Counted from the stretch's first letter, positions 1-13,633 are shown. The stretch: DNA of 64,000 nucleotides from Megamerina dolium (GCA_963854835.1 OY978528.1:11440242-11504241); one strand, 5' to 3'. Numbers and translations: made by a program. Notes: generated by a model from the letters alone, not told the origin.

Positions 1-465
1 ATCCTTGTTATGCTAAATAACACTTGACATGTACAAATATTACTAAAATATGTGTAAATGTGAAAGGAAAAGCCTAACCCCCCTTCTCCTCTTACTCCAA
101 TATTTTTTCTAAATACCTACAATTTCAAAAATGTTCTAAAAACATGTTAACAATGAGAAAATTCGAATAGAAATAGAATTGTTGTAATAAAATGGAATTT
201 TATAATTGTTCATGGAATGAGAATTTCTTCTATATGTGTGTTGGAATAAATGTTCACTCAGATGCCGAATATGTTTTAACTACATCATCCCAAATATTAT
301 TATCCCCAAAATACTATAAGTAGATATTTAGAGATATATAGATATTTGCATATGTATGTACTATATCGTTTGCTCATTTGATTAATTTATGCATAACACG
401 AATTTACTTGTGTTGTTCTTTTTGCTTTGTTTGTGTACTTATTTATATTTGTATTTGTTTGTTTG

Positions 466-493
466 TTTTTTTTTTTTTTTTTTTTTCTTTTTT
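466..493. repeat. Poly-T tract
   Basis: A run of about 21 T, one C, then six more T. On the minus strand it yields a Lys-rich frame that is not a gene. Confidence 0.9.
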
Positions 494-744
494 GAGGATT
501 TTTTAATTTAACCACAACTTGATCACTGAGCCGAATAATTTGTAATTTAAATTTTGACATTTGTTTCTTGTCGACTTTTTTCACCCCCCCCAAAAATTTA
601 GAAAAGAATTTTTTTGTATTTTAGTTAGTTGAAAATACAAATCCAACTACAAGGACATTTTGCATATACGATATAGAGGCACTGGTTTATAATTATTTAT
701 TTTAAATGGAAATTGTGTAGCTTATTTGTAATTGTTTTTATTAA

Positions 745-764
745 TGTTGTTGTTGTTGTTGTTG
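745..764. repeat. TTG microsatellite
   Basis: About six perfect TTG units. CAA/TTG runs of this kind recur through the window and are typical of fly non-coding DNA. Confidence 0.9.
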
Positions 765-3139
765 CTTTTTGTCAGTATACCATGTGATATATACTACTAC
801 TACACTCATACACATCAATTTTCGCACATCGAGATCAAAAGACAGTCTCTTTGAAATTGTCTCAAATAAGTCAAAGAGATGAATAAGAAAACAGAATTTG
901 TTGTTGTCATTTTTATTGTTTATTATTACTTTATTTTTTTTTTTTTCAACAGAAAGTGCAACGTTGCGTTACGAATGTGTAACCATCTTCATGTGAACAT
1001 AATCAACATGAATATATTCATACAATACATAGACATATGCGTGTATTAATACCCAGCAGGCATATTTGCAGGAGCTCTATATGAGAACTATAGCCAGAAG
1101 TAGACTTAAAAATGTCATTCAAATGTTCTATTTTTTTATTTTTTTTTTATTTTATATTGGATTTAATTGATATTTCCTATGGGATAGTAGAATTGTGGTG
1201 TAGTTACTATGACATATTCTAGAAAGCCTAAACCACTGTCAATTCAAGTAAATTGTTATACAGGGAGTAATTTAAATAAATTATATTATTTTGTTAATCT
1301 ATTCTAATTAAAAAGAAAATATTGCAATTTGTTATCCTCTCTTAATTGACTCTACACAACGACCACAACTGGATGGTTGCGGAATAATAAAATTTATATA
1401 TTTTATTTAATTCATTTATTCCCTTTGCATATTGTAAAGAATATCCTTTGCTATTAATGAGAGCCTCTTAGATTACTTAGCAAGTGAGCGGGCATTCCTT
1501 TTAAGATTTTAAAGCGATTTGGTACGGGGAGTAGGTGTTGATGTTAGCCGCACTACGACCAATTGAAATATAAATCCCACAAATTTTGCTTTGATCGTAA
1601 TAATTTAGATTAGGGGTTGAAGAGAGTAAACATCAACATTTTACAGATGAAATCATAGTGTCCAACGAAAGACATTATTTACTCAAATTCTATTAGAGCT
1701 ATTACCAAAACGATCACTCCTTACAAAGTCAGCAGTAGTAGAAGTCGATAATTCGTATATTGTGCACCTTTGAGCCTGATTTTTTCTTCGAATAGCTTAG
1801 CTTTTACATAAATAGGCTTTAAGAATTTTACTATCACTTTCATTATGTAACAATAACGAGGTGTAGTAACTTCACAGAGAAATTATTTATACTCTAACGA
1901 AGAAAACAAATACAAAACATTAACAAAAATATGAAACTCAAGCAATATGATCGTAATGAAAAAGAAACAAAATCACCATATTTCACATTGATAATATTTC
2001 AACAGGAAGCCCTAATTAGTATAAAAATGATTAAATTATATGGTATTAAGACCAAAAAAAAAATCCCAATACTTCTGAGCTATTGTCAACTGGGTAATTT
2101 GTGAGACATGAGTAGTTGCTTTCAATATTCATATAATCATTCAAACACAAATACACATATATTTGGTATATCATGTAGTGGTTGTTACTGCTAGTATCAT
2201 AATAATACTATAGTGTTACTTGCAATGGCTTGCAATACTATACAATAGGCTTACATGCATTCACTATCTAGACGTATTAATACAAGTGTCATGTATGAAT
2301 AAATATACTCTCATATGTATATATGATTATATGTATGGGTTGTATATATACATATGTACGTCTATATTCATATATACTGAATATAAGTAGCCCATATATT
2401 TATTTGTACATTTATTATCATATTGGGGATATTTGTGGTCATTAAAGGAATATCCGGTGTTACATTTAAAAAAAAAAGAAAAAATGAATGCAGAAATTCA
2501 GTACAGACAACACTTGTTTCAAAAATACGTTAAAGTGCAAAAAAAAAAATTTTTTTTTTTCAAAATAAAAATAACGCCATGTATAGTGTATTATTTACAA
2601 AAAAAAAAAAAAATGATGAAATGTTGTAAAATTAAAATTTTTAGTATTCATCTAAGCAACAAAAAAAATTGCATTCTGCTGTACTACATCTGTTTTAAGT
2701 ATGGGATAGTGCTTGGCCATTCGATAAGTTTGTTTTCAAGCATTTTTTTTTTTTAATTTTTTATTAAAATTCATATTTTGTGGCAGATGCACCTAAGTGA
2801 AGCAAATAGGAAGTACGAGTAGGTGTGTTTTAAAGAAATATTGGGAAAGGAAAAGTTAAAGAGGATCGGTGTTACATTTCATTTCTCTACAGGCGATTTC
2901 TAGGCAGCCAAAAAAAAAACCATTTGTCGACTTTTAGGTGTTTTTAAAGTTTATTTTGTAGGTGAACACCTCTAAAGAGTAATGATAGGGGTTAACAATG
3001 TTCAGAAGAAATATATGAAAGGTAAAATTAATGAGAAATGGTTGTTGTTGTTGTTGTTGTATCAGCAAAAATACGTAAATGCTTTGTTTTGTTCCGGTAC
3101 AAAGCATTTCCGTATTCTGATGAGGTGAATGCATCTTGG

Positions 3140-3155
3140 TCGACCACGTGGTCGA
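3140..3155. promoter_or_regulatory. 16-bp perfect palindrome centred on an E-box
   Basis: TCGACCACGTGGTCGA equals its own reverse complement over 16 bases. The core CACGTG is the canonical E-box bound by bHLH dimers of the Myc/Max and Clock/Cycle classes. It lies in a patch (3080-3200) noticeably less AT-rich than its surroundings. The palindrome is seen directly; any binding role is inference. Confidence 0.4.
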
Positions 3156-4036
3156 GGGCTTTGAGAAGCAATGAGAACTGCTCATACATTTTGCTTTCCT
3201 AGATTTCCTAATATACAATATACATTTTGTATGGGAACCAATTAAAGGGGTGATGGAAATATTATAGCAAAAGGATAAATGTAGATGGGTTAAACATTTT
3301 CCTGCTCTAGGAGCGATCGTTAGGCATTTATGTGGTTATTTGTCGATTGTTATTTGCTGATGGTTTTAATTCCATTTTTTTTAAAGAAGTCTTCGAAAGT
3401 TAAGGATTTTAGGAGTAAATAAGAACGGAAAAAATATTTCGCAGAGAAATTTCAAAGAGGTAAGGTCATATATATTTTATCTCAATTCACATATGTATGT
3501 ACACTTCACTTATACTTTTTCAAATTCAAATTAATTTGCTTGCTCCATAATATATTTATTTAATATTTATTTATATTATTATATATATTATATTTTTGTT
3601 TTTGTTTTTTATATTTGTTGTTGTTATTTAATTTTATTCTTTTTTCTATTTTTTTATTAACACTATTATTAATAATATTATTGTCATGGTTTTTCATTCT
3701 GAATATGTCAATGTTAATGTAGATGTTATATATATATATATGTGAACACAATTTTTACTGAAAGATTTATTCATTTCATAATTTTTATGACTATTCATCT
3801 GTCCAAATTTTATATTTGTATATGTTATAGCTTTCTTATTTAGCCCCATTTCACTTCTAACGTACGGGTATATAAACAACAACAAAATTTATTCATTTTT
3901 ATATATATAACTCGTATAAACATAAAAATTGGTACACAGAAAATCTACGTACTATACATATGTAGTAAGCATGTAGAGCACATTAGTCATCATTAGCAAA
4001 TTTGCAAAAAAAAAATTGGATTTTCCTTTTTATTCA

Positions 4037-5074
<1,038 letters not shown>

Positions 5075-5083
5075 CTATTTTCA

Positions 5084-5351
5084 TGAGTTAGGTTAGGTTA
5101 GATTATATGACTGCCCTCTCTCTCTGAGAAGACACACTTAGTCCAGAAAGGCCCATTGTGATACCATCGAGCTTCTCTTAGTCCCTTCTCTTAGAAGGGA
5201 CCTACCTATATTAGCCGGTTCGAAACGGCAGAACCCTTGTGACATCACCTTAACATAGTTTTGTCACAGAGCTATTAAATTTTGTTATGTTTCAGCCGGG
5301 GAATGAATCCCACGTTCTACAGATCAGAAGGCCAACGCACTATCCACTGAG
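5084..5351 (-). mobile_element. tRNA-derived SINE, copy A (head-truncated)
   Basis: Minus-strand copy of the SINE family also present near 30.9, 39.1, 41.9, 49.1, 51.1 and 57.7 kb. The shared body is clear: GGTTCGAAACGGCAGAACC-like and TTTTGTCACAGAGCT-like blocks, then the tRNA-like head. The tail at the left is rich in AGGTTAGGTTAG. A 9-bp target-site duplication, CTATTTTCA, flanks it at 5075-5083 and 5352-5360. The head stops inside the A-box region, so the internal pol III promoter is incomplete. The duplication shows that this already truncated copy was what inserted. Non-autonomous; it would depend on LINE enzymes. Confidence 0.82.
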
Positions 5352-5360
5352 CTATTTTCA

Positions 5361-8300
5361 ACAGTTATTTTTGTAAAATATATTTATTGGTTATACTTTA
5401 AATTATTATTATTTTTTTTCCGAATGATTAATTTGCTCAAAAATGATCATGTGTAGATTAAAGTATTGCTCTTAAATTATATTCGAACAAAGGTTAACAT
5501 ACAAATCTTTATGTGTTCATCAACTATGAGATTTTTCTAAGATTTCCATTTCTAACAATAAAACAAACAAATTGCTTTTCCTAAACATGGACTGAATTAT
5601 GTTTAACCCCTTTTACATTGTGTATCCAAAGATAATCGTTGCAGTGCATAGACCGCTCTATTAAAGTGTGCGAATGTGCCCCAATGGGCTTTACCTTAAG
5701 TGTAGGTTTACTTGCACTTGAGCATGTTTCACGGTTCTATGATTTCTGGGGTCTAAAATAGAAAAGACGAGAGACTTACGAAAGTTTGGTGTGGAAGCAT
5801 TTTCCGGGATTTGAAATAAAGGCAAATCATAGTCTACGTGATTACTTACGAATGTAATTTAAGTGAATGAAACTTAGAGCTATTAAATTTTAATGATCTC
5901 GCGACCTTATTCTCTATGTTGAGTCTAATAAATGCCAACAAACGAGTCTTTCAGTAGAAATGTTACTAAATGTTAAAATTTGATGTGGGCAAGAATTTTA
6001 AGTGCCTCTTTAGGTGTGAGAGCCTTGAATTCCTTTTTTAATAAAAACTACGCATACTCTGAGACTTTCAGCCAAGCAGCCGATAACAATTATTCTTTAT
6101 TTTATAAGTCGACATTGCATGTTGTCCAATTGGACAGATAACAATTTCTAGTGTTTCATTTTCCAAGTATATAAATTCCTTGATGGAGAATATCTTCTAC
6201 AGTCTTGCAGTTTCTAAAATGCTCTCGATTTTAAACATGCAAAAAATTCACAATGTCTTCATTTGGGATTCCCAGGAAATTTGTGGTATTTTCTGTGAAA
6301 TTTATGCTTGTAAATATATTTTGTATGAATTTAAATAATTTAAAAAAAATTCCATACAAAAATGTTGACCACAATAGTGTTAAAATTAATTTCTGTTAAT
6401 CTATTAGTTTATTTCTTTTTTTTTTTATTTCAATGAAATCTCAACATTATTTCATACACAATTTATATGAGCAAATCACCAAATTGAAATATCTTCTCAA
6501 CACATTCAAATGCATATTCTCCAATAGAGAGAGTATACTATTTCTGAATTTGAATTTGAATTTGAATTCATTGAAATTGCTAAATATTAAATAATAAATA
6601 AAAATAAAAAACAAAAATTTCCCATTCTGAAAAATGTAGATGCTCATACATTTAATATTTCCAATGAAAATCCTTTAATAGCACAGCGTAAATATAGACA
6701 AGATATATGTTGTTCATATTCACATTTAAATGTTTCTAATTTTTTGACTTTGCTCATTTATTTATAATTACAATTTTTTTTTTATTTTTAATTTTATTTT
6801 TTTTTTTTCAAAATATTGCGTGAACAAAAATTACAAATGCCACAAACATATACTAGCCAATAATATTTCATTACATTTGGTGTCATGACATACATGCATA
6901 CTATATAGTATATTTCAAATAAAATAACGATGATAATAGCAACAATGGCAAAACATATTAATACAAACAACATCTTCTCAAACAACAAATTGTACATAGA
7001 TGAATAATTTGAAAAAAAACAAAAAAAAAAGCGTCAAGAAAGAGCACCAACCAACCAACCAACCAAATGGCATAATAATGATTCCGAGCAAAATAATACA
7101 TATGTTCGTGAGTGTATATGTATTTGTGGCGTTGCTAATAGCTACCGCTGCTATATAGCCAAAATAACAACAACAACAACAACAACAACAACAACGACAA
7201 CAACCACAAAAAATAAATGGAAGCTATTTTTAACCAAATTTTTCAACAATTTGATGCTTGCCTCTTTTGCTCTGTGAAAATTTGCTCAATTTTCTCATGT
7301 CAAATTAAAATTGAAAATGAAAATTCACACAATCAAAAATTGGTTTGTTCCATTTGTCTTTTTCTGTTTTCGAATTTTTTTTTTTTTTTTTTTTTTTTTT
7401 TGGATTTCAATTTGTTTTTGTTTTTATTATTTTTTTTTTTTTCTGCCTTATTTTCTGAGTTCATTTATAAAATTTATGCATTTTGGAAGAATATGAAAAA
7501 TAAAAAAACTGAATAAATAAATAAATAAATGAACAAACAAATTATAAAGATGAACAAATATGAAAATCTCATTTTAAGGTCATTCCATTTCAAATAAATT
7601 TTATATGTAAGCAATTATGTGTGTTTTTCGAAATTTTAAATTTACTAAATTGGATTTCTAAAATATATGCGTTTTTTGTTTTATATCACAAAATTTATTA
7701 GATTACATTTTATTGTAATTTTTCTATTTTTTTTTTTTTTTCGTTCGCCTAATAAAAAATGCCAACTAATCGGGTTGTACCACAATAAAAATTTTTGGAC
7801 CTAGGTGAGGAGCCATTTCACTATATAGGCTGTGTATATTGCGCTCTAACCTAACTCATTGCTTTTGTTTATTTATTTCATTTATAAATAAACAAATTCT
7901 GGGGGTGATACTAAAAATTTCCAGAAATGCACTGTAAAACCACATGGCATATAAAAACCACCACTACCACCAAATTATTCGTCTTTCAGTTTTATACACT
8001 TTTCGATGCAAACAAATTTGTTTTCCAAATATTTATTCCACTGTTTTAATTCGATTTTTTTTTTTCGAAGTTCAGTGCAGACTTTAACAGATAAACACAT
8101 AGTTATAGATCAAGAATTTAGGGTATTCTTTCAGTGTATCGGAAGAAAAAAACGATAATATTTTCAAAAGTATTTTTCATGAACGCCCAACTTTTGTTGG
8201 TTTTTTAATTCACTTTGGAATACTCAAAAAAGTGGATAGTTCTTGGATTCAAGTTGTGTCACTTATTATAATATTTTGTATGTTTTTTAGAAGCACCATT

Positions 8301-8464
8301 AATAAATTAGTTAAGAATTTGTTTGCATAAACTCACAAGTGACCTCTTCAGAGCTTCAATCAAATTGTTTAGAATTCAAGTAGAGAAAATTTTCTTCACT
8401 TCTAAATACTAAGACAAAATTTTGTGTATTTAGATTTTACAAATAGTCAGGGATGTTACTACTT
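5361..8464. other. AT-rich non-coding stretch with microsatellites
   Basis: No gene recognised. Simple repeats: CCAA units at 7047-7065, an AAC/CAA run at 7166-7195, a poly-T run of about 27 at 7375-7401 and AAAT units at 7512-7530. TTTGAA hexamers repeat near 6545-6568. Open frames around 7217-7516 are poly-Phe artefacts of the T runs. Confidence 0.55.
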
Positions 8465-8638
8465 CTAATTACCAACAATTAATGAACAATCCTCATGGAA
8501 AACGTCACCAAAGCTAATGCGTCCATCTTTAAAACAGTCAGTAAAAATTACGGTTTTAGACGATGGTTCATAATCAAAAGCAGAATAAAGTCGATCAATG
8601 CATTGTTCTTGAGTTAGGTCACGTTGAAAATTAAGTTT
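8465..8638 (-). pseudogene. Mariner-type transposase N-terminal fragment
   Basis: Reading on the minus strand from 8638 there are 57 open codons ending in TAG at 8465-8467. They contain LTQEQCIDRLYSAF, then SSKTVIF and FKDGRISFGDVF. This matches the first helix-turn-helix region of mariner transposases of the SETMAR-like type, in which a 'LTQEQ...A-F-DE-PSKTT' block precedes 'W-K-F--GR-S--D' (family knowledge, not searched). Full-length mariner transposases are about 340-350 residues, so only the DNA-binding start survives. A stop lies just upstream and no terminal repeat was found. It sits about 90 bp left of the inverted repeat array at 8720-9600 and may be unrelated to it. Confidence 0.6.
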
Positions 8639-8719
8639 TCATAAAAACAAGCAAGCTCCAATCCTATCGTAATTAATTTATTTTTGCAACTTTTATTATT
8701 TTCTATTACTAAAATGTAT

Positions 8720-9600
8720 TAAACATTTTTTGTGTTACGGACGTGACATTATTATGCACAAAAATATGATGAAAAACAAAAATAAATGGAATTATTTTAT
8801 GAAACAAAATGAGTATTTAAATTATGCGAGAAATTCAATATTTTCGAATGCTTGATTTCATGAGGGAAGAGCTATGACATTGCGTTACGGACGTGACAAA
8901 ATATGCAAGTGACAATGTAATAGAGATTTTAATGGCTTTATCGAACTTAAATATAATTATAATTAAGTGAAAAATTCAACATTGTCGAATACCTTGTCGA
9001 ATTTCATGAAATCATTCGACAAGCACAATACGGCAATAGCTAACGATACGGACATGACAAAATATTCCACTGATTTTGTCTCGTCCTTCTAATTTTTAAA
9101 TTATCTGGTAGTAACTGAATCAGTAATATATTAAGGCGACGAATTGTTAACAGGAGAATGCTCAATATTCCACGAAAACGGACTTGATTAGATATGAAAG
9201 TGATTTTGTCGCATCCGTATCACTTAAAATTGGCTAATATTGTAAAATAAAGCATTCGTGAGAGCACTAAAGTGATTTTGTCGCATCCGTATCACTTAAA
9301 ATTGGCTGATATTTTCAAATAAATCATTCTAGAGAGTCCAACTTTTCGCCTACATATAGTTCATATTTAATTCGATAATGAAATCAAAATTAGTGCTACA
9401 TCCTTCCAGCACTAAAGTGATTTTGTCACGTCCGTATCACTTAAAATTGGCTGATATATTAGAAAAAAACATTCGAAACAGCTCAACTTTTCGCCTACAC
9501 ATAGTTCATATTTAGTTCTATAATTTTTGTATTAGTTTTTATTTTTTTCTTCCTAATTTATGTATATAAATGTCACATCTGTAACGCAGTATGTAAACAT
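8720..9600. repeat. About 150-bp repeat family in an inverted (strand-switching) array
   Basis: The block TTACGGACGTGACA occurs forward near 8733, 8881 and 9043. Its reverse complement (GTCRCRTCCGTATCAC, and the divergent GTCACATCTGTAAC) occurs near 9200, 9274, 9419 and 9570. Spacing is about 148 and 162 bp on the left and 74, 145 and 151 bp on the right. A second shared block (AACTTTTCGCCTACAYATAG on the right, its diverged complement on the left) lies between. The array therefore runs in one direction to about 9.1 kb and in the opposite direction afterwards, giving a fold-back structure. It could be a degraded fold-back transposon or a satellite with a palindromic switch point. Confidence 0.65.
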
Positions 9601-11599
9601 ATGTTTAAAAAATGTGCCAGAAATTAAGAAAAATATTTTAATTGATTTATTCTTTCTGCAAAAAAAAAAAAAACAAAAAAACAAAATCGAATATATTTAA
9701 CACTTAATATTAAAACTTATATTTTTGTATTTTTAATTTGAACATTTGAGATTATTAAATTTCTATATATTGAAATATTTTTTTTTTTTCTCGTCGAGTT
9801 TTTTTTTTCTAAATCACACACAATATTCCATTAATCGAAAGGTATTTCATGAAATTGATTTATATTTTGCATAATTATTAATTTCAAAATTTTTTTGCTC
9901 ATACTTTATCCATTTAGCAAATGCAGCATTAAAACACTTAGATAATATTTTGCATGAAATGCATGAAAATATTCTTCAAATCAATTTAAATTTTTCGTAA
10001 AAAATTTAAATATTAACGAAAACCAAAAAAAAAAAAAAAAAACAACAATATTCGATACACGTTATTCGATTGTGATTTGTGTACGCACAGTGGTCGGTTG
10101 AATTGTGTTTACTCGTACAATACATATATGTATGTATGAGTATTTGTATTCGAAAGTAGATAGAAGAAAAAACTGACGAAAAAATACTCGAACGAACGAA
10201 CGAATTTTTCTATGAATATGAAATATTTAATACGAACGTTCGTCGAACGCGCACGTACTACGTACAAATACACAATAATATTGAACAGCACCGCACGACG
10301 TTTAAAATGAAACTAAAATATATATATTACATATAGCATGACATGACACAGGCAGGCATACTACTTAGCCTAACACAACAGTCAATGCAACACAACACAC
10401 AAGAGTCGTTGTAGCATTTTATGGCTGCTACTGTTGGCCAAAATGTACTCGCATAAGAAAGAAATAATGGCGAGGAAAAAAAAAAAAAAAACAACAGAAA
10501 TGAATACATAACAACAAAATGCCACTCACACAAATGGGCACAAGTGGCTGCGTTACGAATAGTCATCATATATTTTGTACGTACATACAATACATATGAA
10601 TGTGAATAGCGGCGGCGGCGACTATACAACAGACATTGTCGTCTACGTTGTCGTCGTCGTCGTCGTCGTCATCATCATCAACATAGACGTTATTTTCTTA
10701 TGCTACTGCTTCTTTCTCTGGCTTTATGCTATTTACAAAATTATCATAATAATCATCATCATCATGATTGCCATCATCAGCATTTGGCCAACGCATACGG
10801 CATTCGCTCTCACAGTATGTCTACAAAAGTGACGCAGAAGAATGAATCAACCCTTAAACCAAACAAAACAATTCCCAGCTGCTTCCCCCCACAGCTGAGA
10901 GCGTATTTTTGGATAAAAGAGAGCTTTTCGTTTTCTTCTTTTTACAACTTCTTTAGTCAATTGTTGAAGAATTTTGAAAAAAAAAAAAAAAATACAAAAG
11001 TTATTGGCATCAGTATCATCATGTTGTACAAGTGATGGTAGCAACAGCATAGTATATTATATTAGATAGTTAATTATTACTTACGTTACGTTAACGTTTC
11101 AAGAAAACCCCCAACAGCACAAAAGCAATAATAATAATAAAGGCGCTAAGACAATATTAACATCATTATGACAAGTGTCGTCCGCTGATGGCTTGAAATA
11201 GATACATATCATATCTACCCACACATAGAAAAACCCGAATAAATGAATGAAATGAGAGTGTGAACTACGTATTGAGCACGTGAGAAATTGATAGCAGAGC
11301 ATATAGAAAATGGGAGCGAATGAGGAAAAGCAAGTGTGAACAACTTGAACAACAACTTGTATTGCGTTTGGATTTACTATATAGAAAAAATATATAGGAC
11401 AAAGGGGCGATCGAACTCCCACATAACTGCTGATGATGATAATGATGATGAATGATATATTGTATGAAAACATAATAATGACATATTATGTGTAAAAAGT
11501 GGCATACATGTTTTTTTGATGGCTATGAAATGCAATTATAAATTATTTAAAAAAAATGGATTAAAATTAAAATAGTTAAATGGAAGATTCACATGCAAA
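9601..11599. other. AT-rich non-coding stretch
   Basis: No gene recognised. A/T runs and scattered microsatellites (notably 10610-10681). Two short frames near 10327-10629 and 10575-10832 are driven by GTC/ATC/CAT repeats. Nothing here looks like an exon. Confidence 0.5.
10610..10681. repeat. Compound GCG / GTC / ATC microsatellite
   Basis: A short GGC run at 10610-10620, then about seven GTC units passing into ATC units at 10648-10681. One of the few GC-rich spots in the first 12 kb. Confidence 0.85.
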
Positions 11600-12400
11600 C
11601 CAAAAAAATTAAAAACCAAACTTCGTAATACTGAACCTTAAGTACCATACATTCGATATATTGTACTTTTGTATTGAAAATATAATTGGTGTGATTCATA
11701 TCCGATTCCACACCATTCACGAACTCATTTATTTAAATTCAATCATAATTTGTAATTTTAAGCTCTAGAGCTCTATATTTTCGTATGCAAAACGTAAAAG
11801 CTTACATATGGCAATATACTTTTGTATGACAAGTAGGCGTGGTTTGCATACAATTTAGTCTATATTCAAAAACGTTTATTAATTAATAAATATAATACTA
11901 TGCAGCAAGTTTCTGCTTCATAATTTTATATTTTTATATATACAATGTGAAAATATACATTTGAAAGCAAACTTTTGTATGGGAGGTAGTTGTGATTTTC
12001 TTTCGATTATGTCTATTTTCAAAATCACCTATGTATTAATAAATATAATCGTATATAATCGAGTATCAGCTTTGTAACTTTACATTTTCATGCTTAAAGT
12101 GTGAAAATATACATTTGAAAGCAAACTTTTGTATGGGAGATAGTTGTGATTTTCTTTCGATTACATATATTTGCAAAATTTTCTATATATTAATAAATAT
12201 AATCGTATATAATCGAGTATCAGCTTTGTAGCTCAACATTTTCGTGCTTAAAATGTGAAAATACACCTTTGAAAGCATATTTTTATATGGGAGTTATGAG
12301 TGCTTTTTATTCAATTTCATCTATTCTTGAACTCAACTTTCTGTTATCAAAAATAATTGTATGTACCAATTTTCAATGAAATTGCTCAATAATTACGGAA
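11600..12400 (+). repeat. 154-bp tandem repeat family, array 1 (5 units)
   Basis: The anchor ACTTTTGTATGGGAGGTAG or a close variant starts near 11666, 11818, 11971, 12125 and 12279, giving periods of 152-154 bp. Each unit also carries a TATCAGCTTTGTAGCTC-like block about 60-65 bp before the anchor, and GTGATTTTCTTTCGATTA after it. Adjacent units at 11971 and 12125 are close copies, so recent local duplication is likely. The period is usually not a multiple of three and frames do not carry through, so this is not coding. A shared downstream module follows directly at 12404. Confidence 0.85.
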
Positions 12401-12403
12401 GTT

Positions 12404-12570
12404 GTGGGGGCGAGCAGCCATACATACACGGTCAGAGAGACAAACAGGCTGAAAAACAATGACTGGATCGACGTAGTGATTCTTATTAATCACATATATA
12501 CTTTTCTATATCTGCAACCATTACTTTTTGCCACCCGTATCACAAACTCAATACACTCGAATTTTGAGCG
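12404..12570 (+). repeat. Downstream module shared by several 154-bp arrays (copy 1)
   Basis: Directly after the last 154-bp unit comes a less AT-rich block. It has GGTCAGAGAGACAAACAGGC, then TGACTGGATCGACGTAGTG, then a stretch ending near ACCCGTATCACAAACTC. Diverged versions lie downstream (in array orientation) of the arrays at 15.3 and 44.8 kb. I recall a similar 'CAGACGGACATGGCTAGATCGACTC' style block as a common intergenic repeat in Drosophila, unverified. The open frame across it looks incidental. Confidence 0.45.
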
Positions 12571-13079
12571 AAGGGTGCAAAACAGATTCCATAGTTCTAC
12601 ATCCCCTATTTAGTTGAGGACTGAGCCAAAACCTTTGGAAGTCTTACTAGAGCAACATCACAATGTTTATTTAGCCTGGAATTAGTATTAGTGAATTAGT
12701 AAATTAGTGAATTAAAATAAAAGTGGGAGCACTATTTTGCCACTGCTTTGGAGCAGTTCGTTTAGTATCACGAACGTTCAAAATTTTTTAAACTAAATAC
12801 AATAATATTTCATATACTTCGAATACATTATATTAGTCACAAAGAAAATGCTTAATAGTGAATATTTAAAATCTAAATTATATAAAATAAATTTATAAAA
12901 ATCATTTAATATTTTTTTAAAGGGAAAAGCCAACAAAATTTATGAAATATATTTCAAGTTCATTCATTTCGAGAATGTCATCGATTATTAATTTCGAAAC
13001 CAAACACACATACACACACAAGTTCTCGTAAATGTTTTTGGTTTGATGATGAGCATATGCATGTACACGTATGTATGTA
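12571..13079. other. Non-coding stretch
   Basis: AT-rich. The only notable structure is a cluster of TTAGT/GAATTAGT repeats near 12680-12715. A CA-rich patch near 13005-13020 precedes the mariner derivative. Confidence 0.5.
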
Positions 13080-13633
13080 CATTCTGTCAAATAAGTACCC
13101 GGAAATTCTCATTTTTAATTTTCCCTCTGAGAATATTTAAAAAAAATTTTTTCCCCAGGTTGGCACAACTGTCAGCCACTATTTTGTGAATTTTTATTGC
13201 TATGTGTCATTTAGTTTGGTTCCGGCGTCATTAGGAACAAGTCAACCTTTTGTGTGCGTTGCGATTTCTTCTCGCCCCTCTTTGAACGATTTATACCAAT
13301 CGTAAACTTGAGTTTTCGACATGGTTGAATCACCAAATGTTTTTTTTTTCAACATTTCCAACGTTTTGGCACAAGAAATTTCGTTTGAAAAACAAAATTT
13401 CACACAAACTCTTTGTTCGATATTTTTATCCATAGTAAAAATCGCAACGCACACAAAAGGTTGACTTGTTCCTAATGACGCCGTAACCAAACTAAATGAC
13501 ACATAGCAATAAAAATTCACAGAATAGTGGCTGATAGTTGTGCCAACCTGGGAAAAAAATTTTTTTGAAATATTCTCAGAGGGAAAATTAAAAATGAGAT
13601 TTTCCGATTTCCGGGTACTTATTTGACAAAATG
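13080..13633 (-). mobile_element. Mariner derivative with about 190-bp terminal inverted repeats
   Basis: The left end (13080 to about 13267) and right end (about 13440 to 13633) are near-perfect reverse complements over about 190 bp, starting CATTCTGTCAAATAAGTACC on the left. The right arm has a small insertion near its outer end. A TA at 13078-13079 and TG at 13634-13635 fit a mutated TA target duplication, the mariner signature. The spacer holds only the start of a transposase gene. Mariner ends are normally about 30 bp. Here both arms match the gene's 5' leader, so the 3' half appears to have been replaced by an inverted copy of the 5' end. A MITE-like, non-autonomous element. Confidence 0.83.
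13270..13433 (-). pseudogene. Mariner transposase N-terminal remnant inside the 554-bp element
   Basis: Begins with an ATG at 13433 reading MDKNIEQRVCVKFCF and continues through SCAKTLEMLKKKTFGDSTMS to KTQVYDWYKSFKEGREE. This is the N-terminal helix-turn-helix portion typical of one mariner lineage, whose members carry 'VYDWYK-FKEGRE' here (family knowledge). After about 55 codons the frame runs straight into the opposite terminal repeat, so no catalytic residues remain. The frame is otherwise intact, suggesting a fairly young deletion. It is a different lineage from the fragments at 8.5 and 62.4 kb. Confidence 0.78.

Noticed and set aside
5084..5120. GTTAGGTTAGGTTAG resembling the insect TTAGG telomere repeat
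   Set aside because: It is the terminal part of SINE copy A, is only about three units long, and Diptera generally lack TTAGG telomeres.
7779..7855. Possible eighth SINE copy (tail-like CTAACCTAACTC near 7848)
   Set aside because: Only the tail-like word matches; no body or head block of the family was found around it.
11600..12400. CRISPR-like spaced repeats
   Set aside because: The whole 154-bp unit repeats, not a short repeat with unique spacers, and the genome is clearly eukaryotic.
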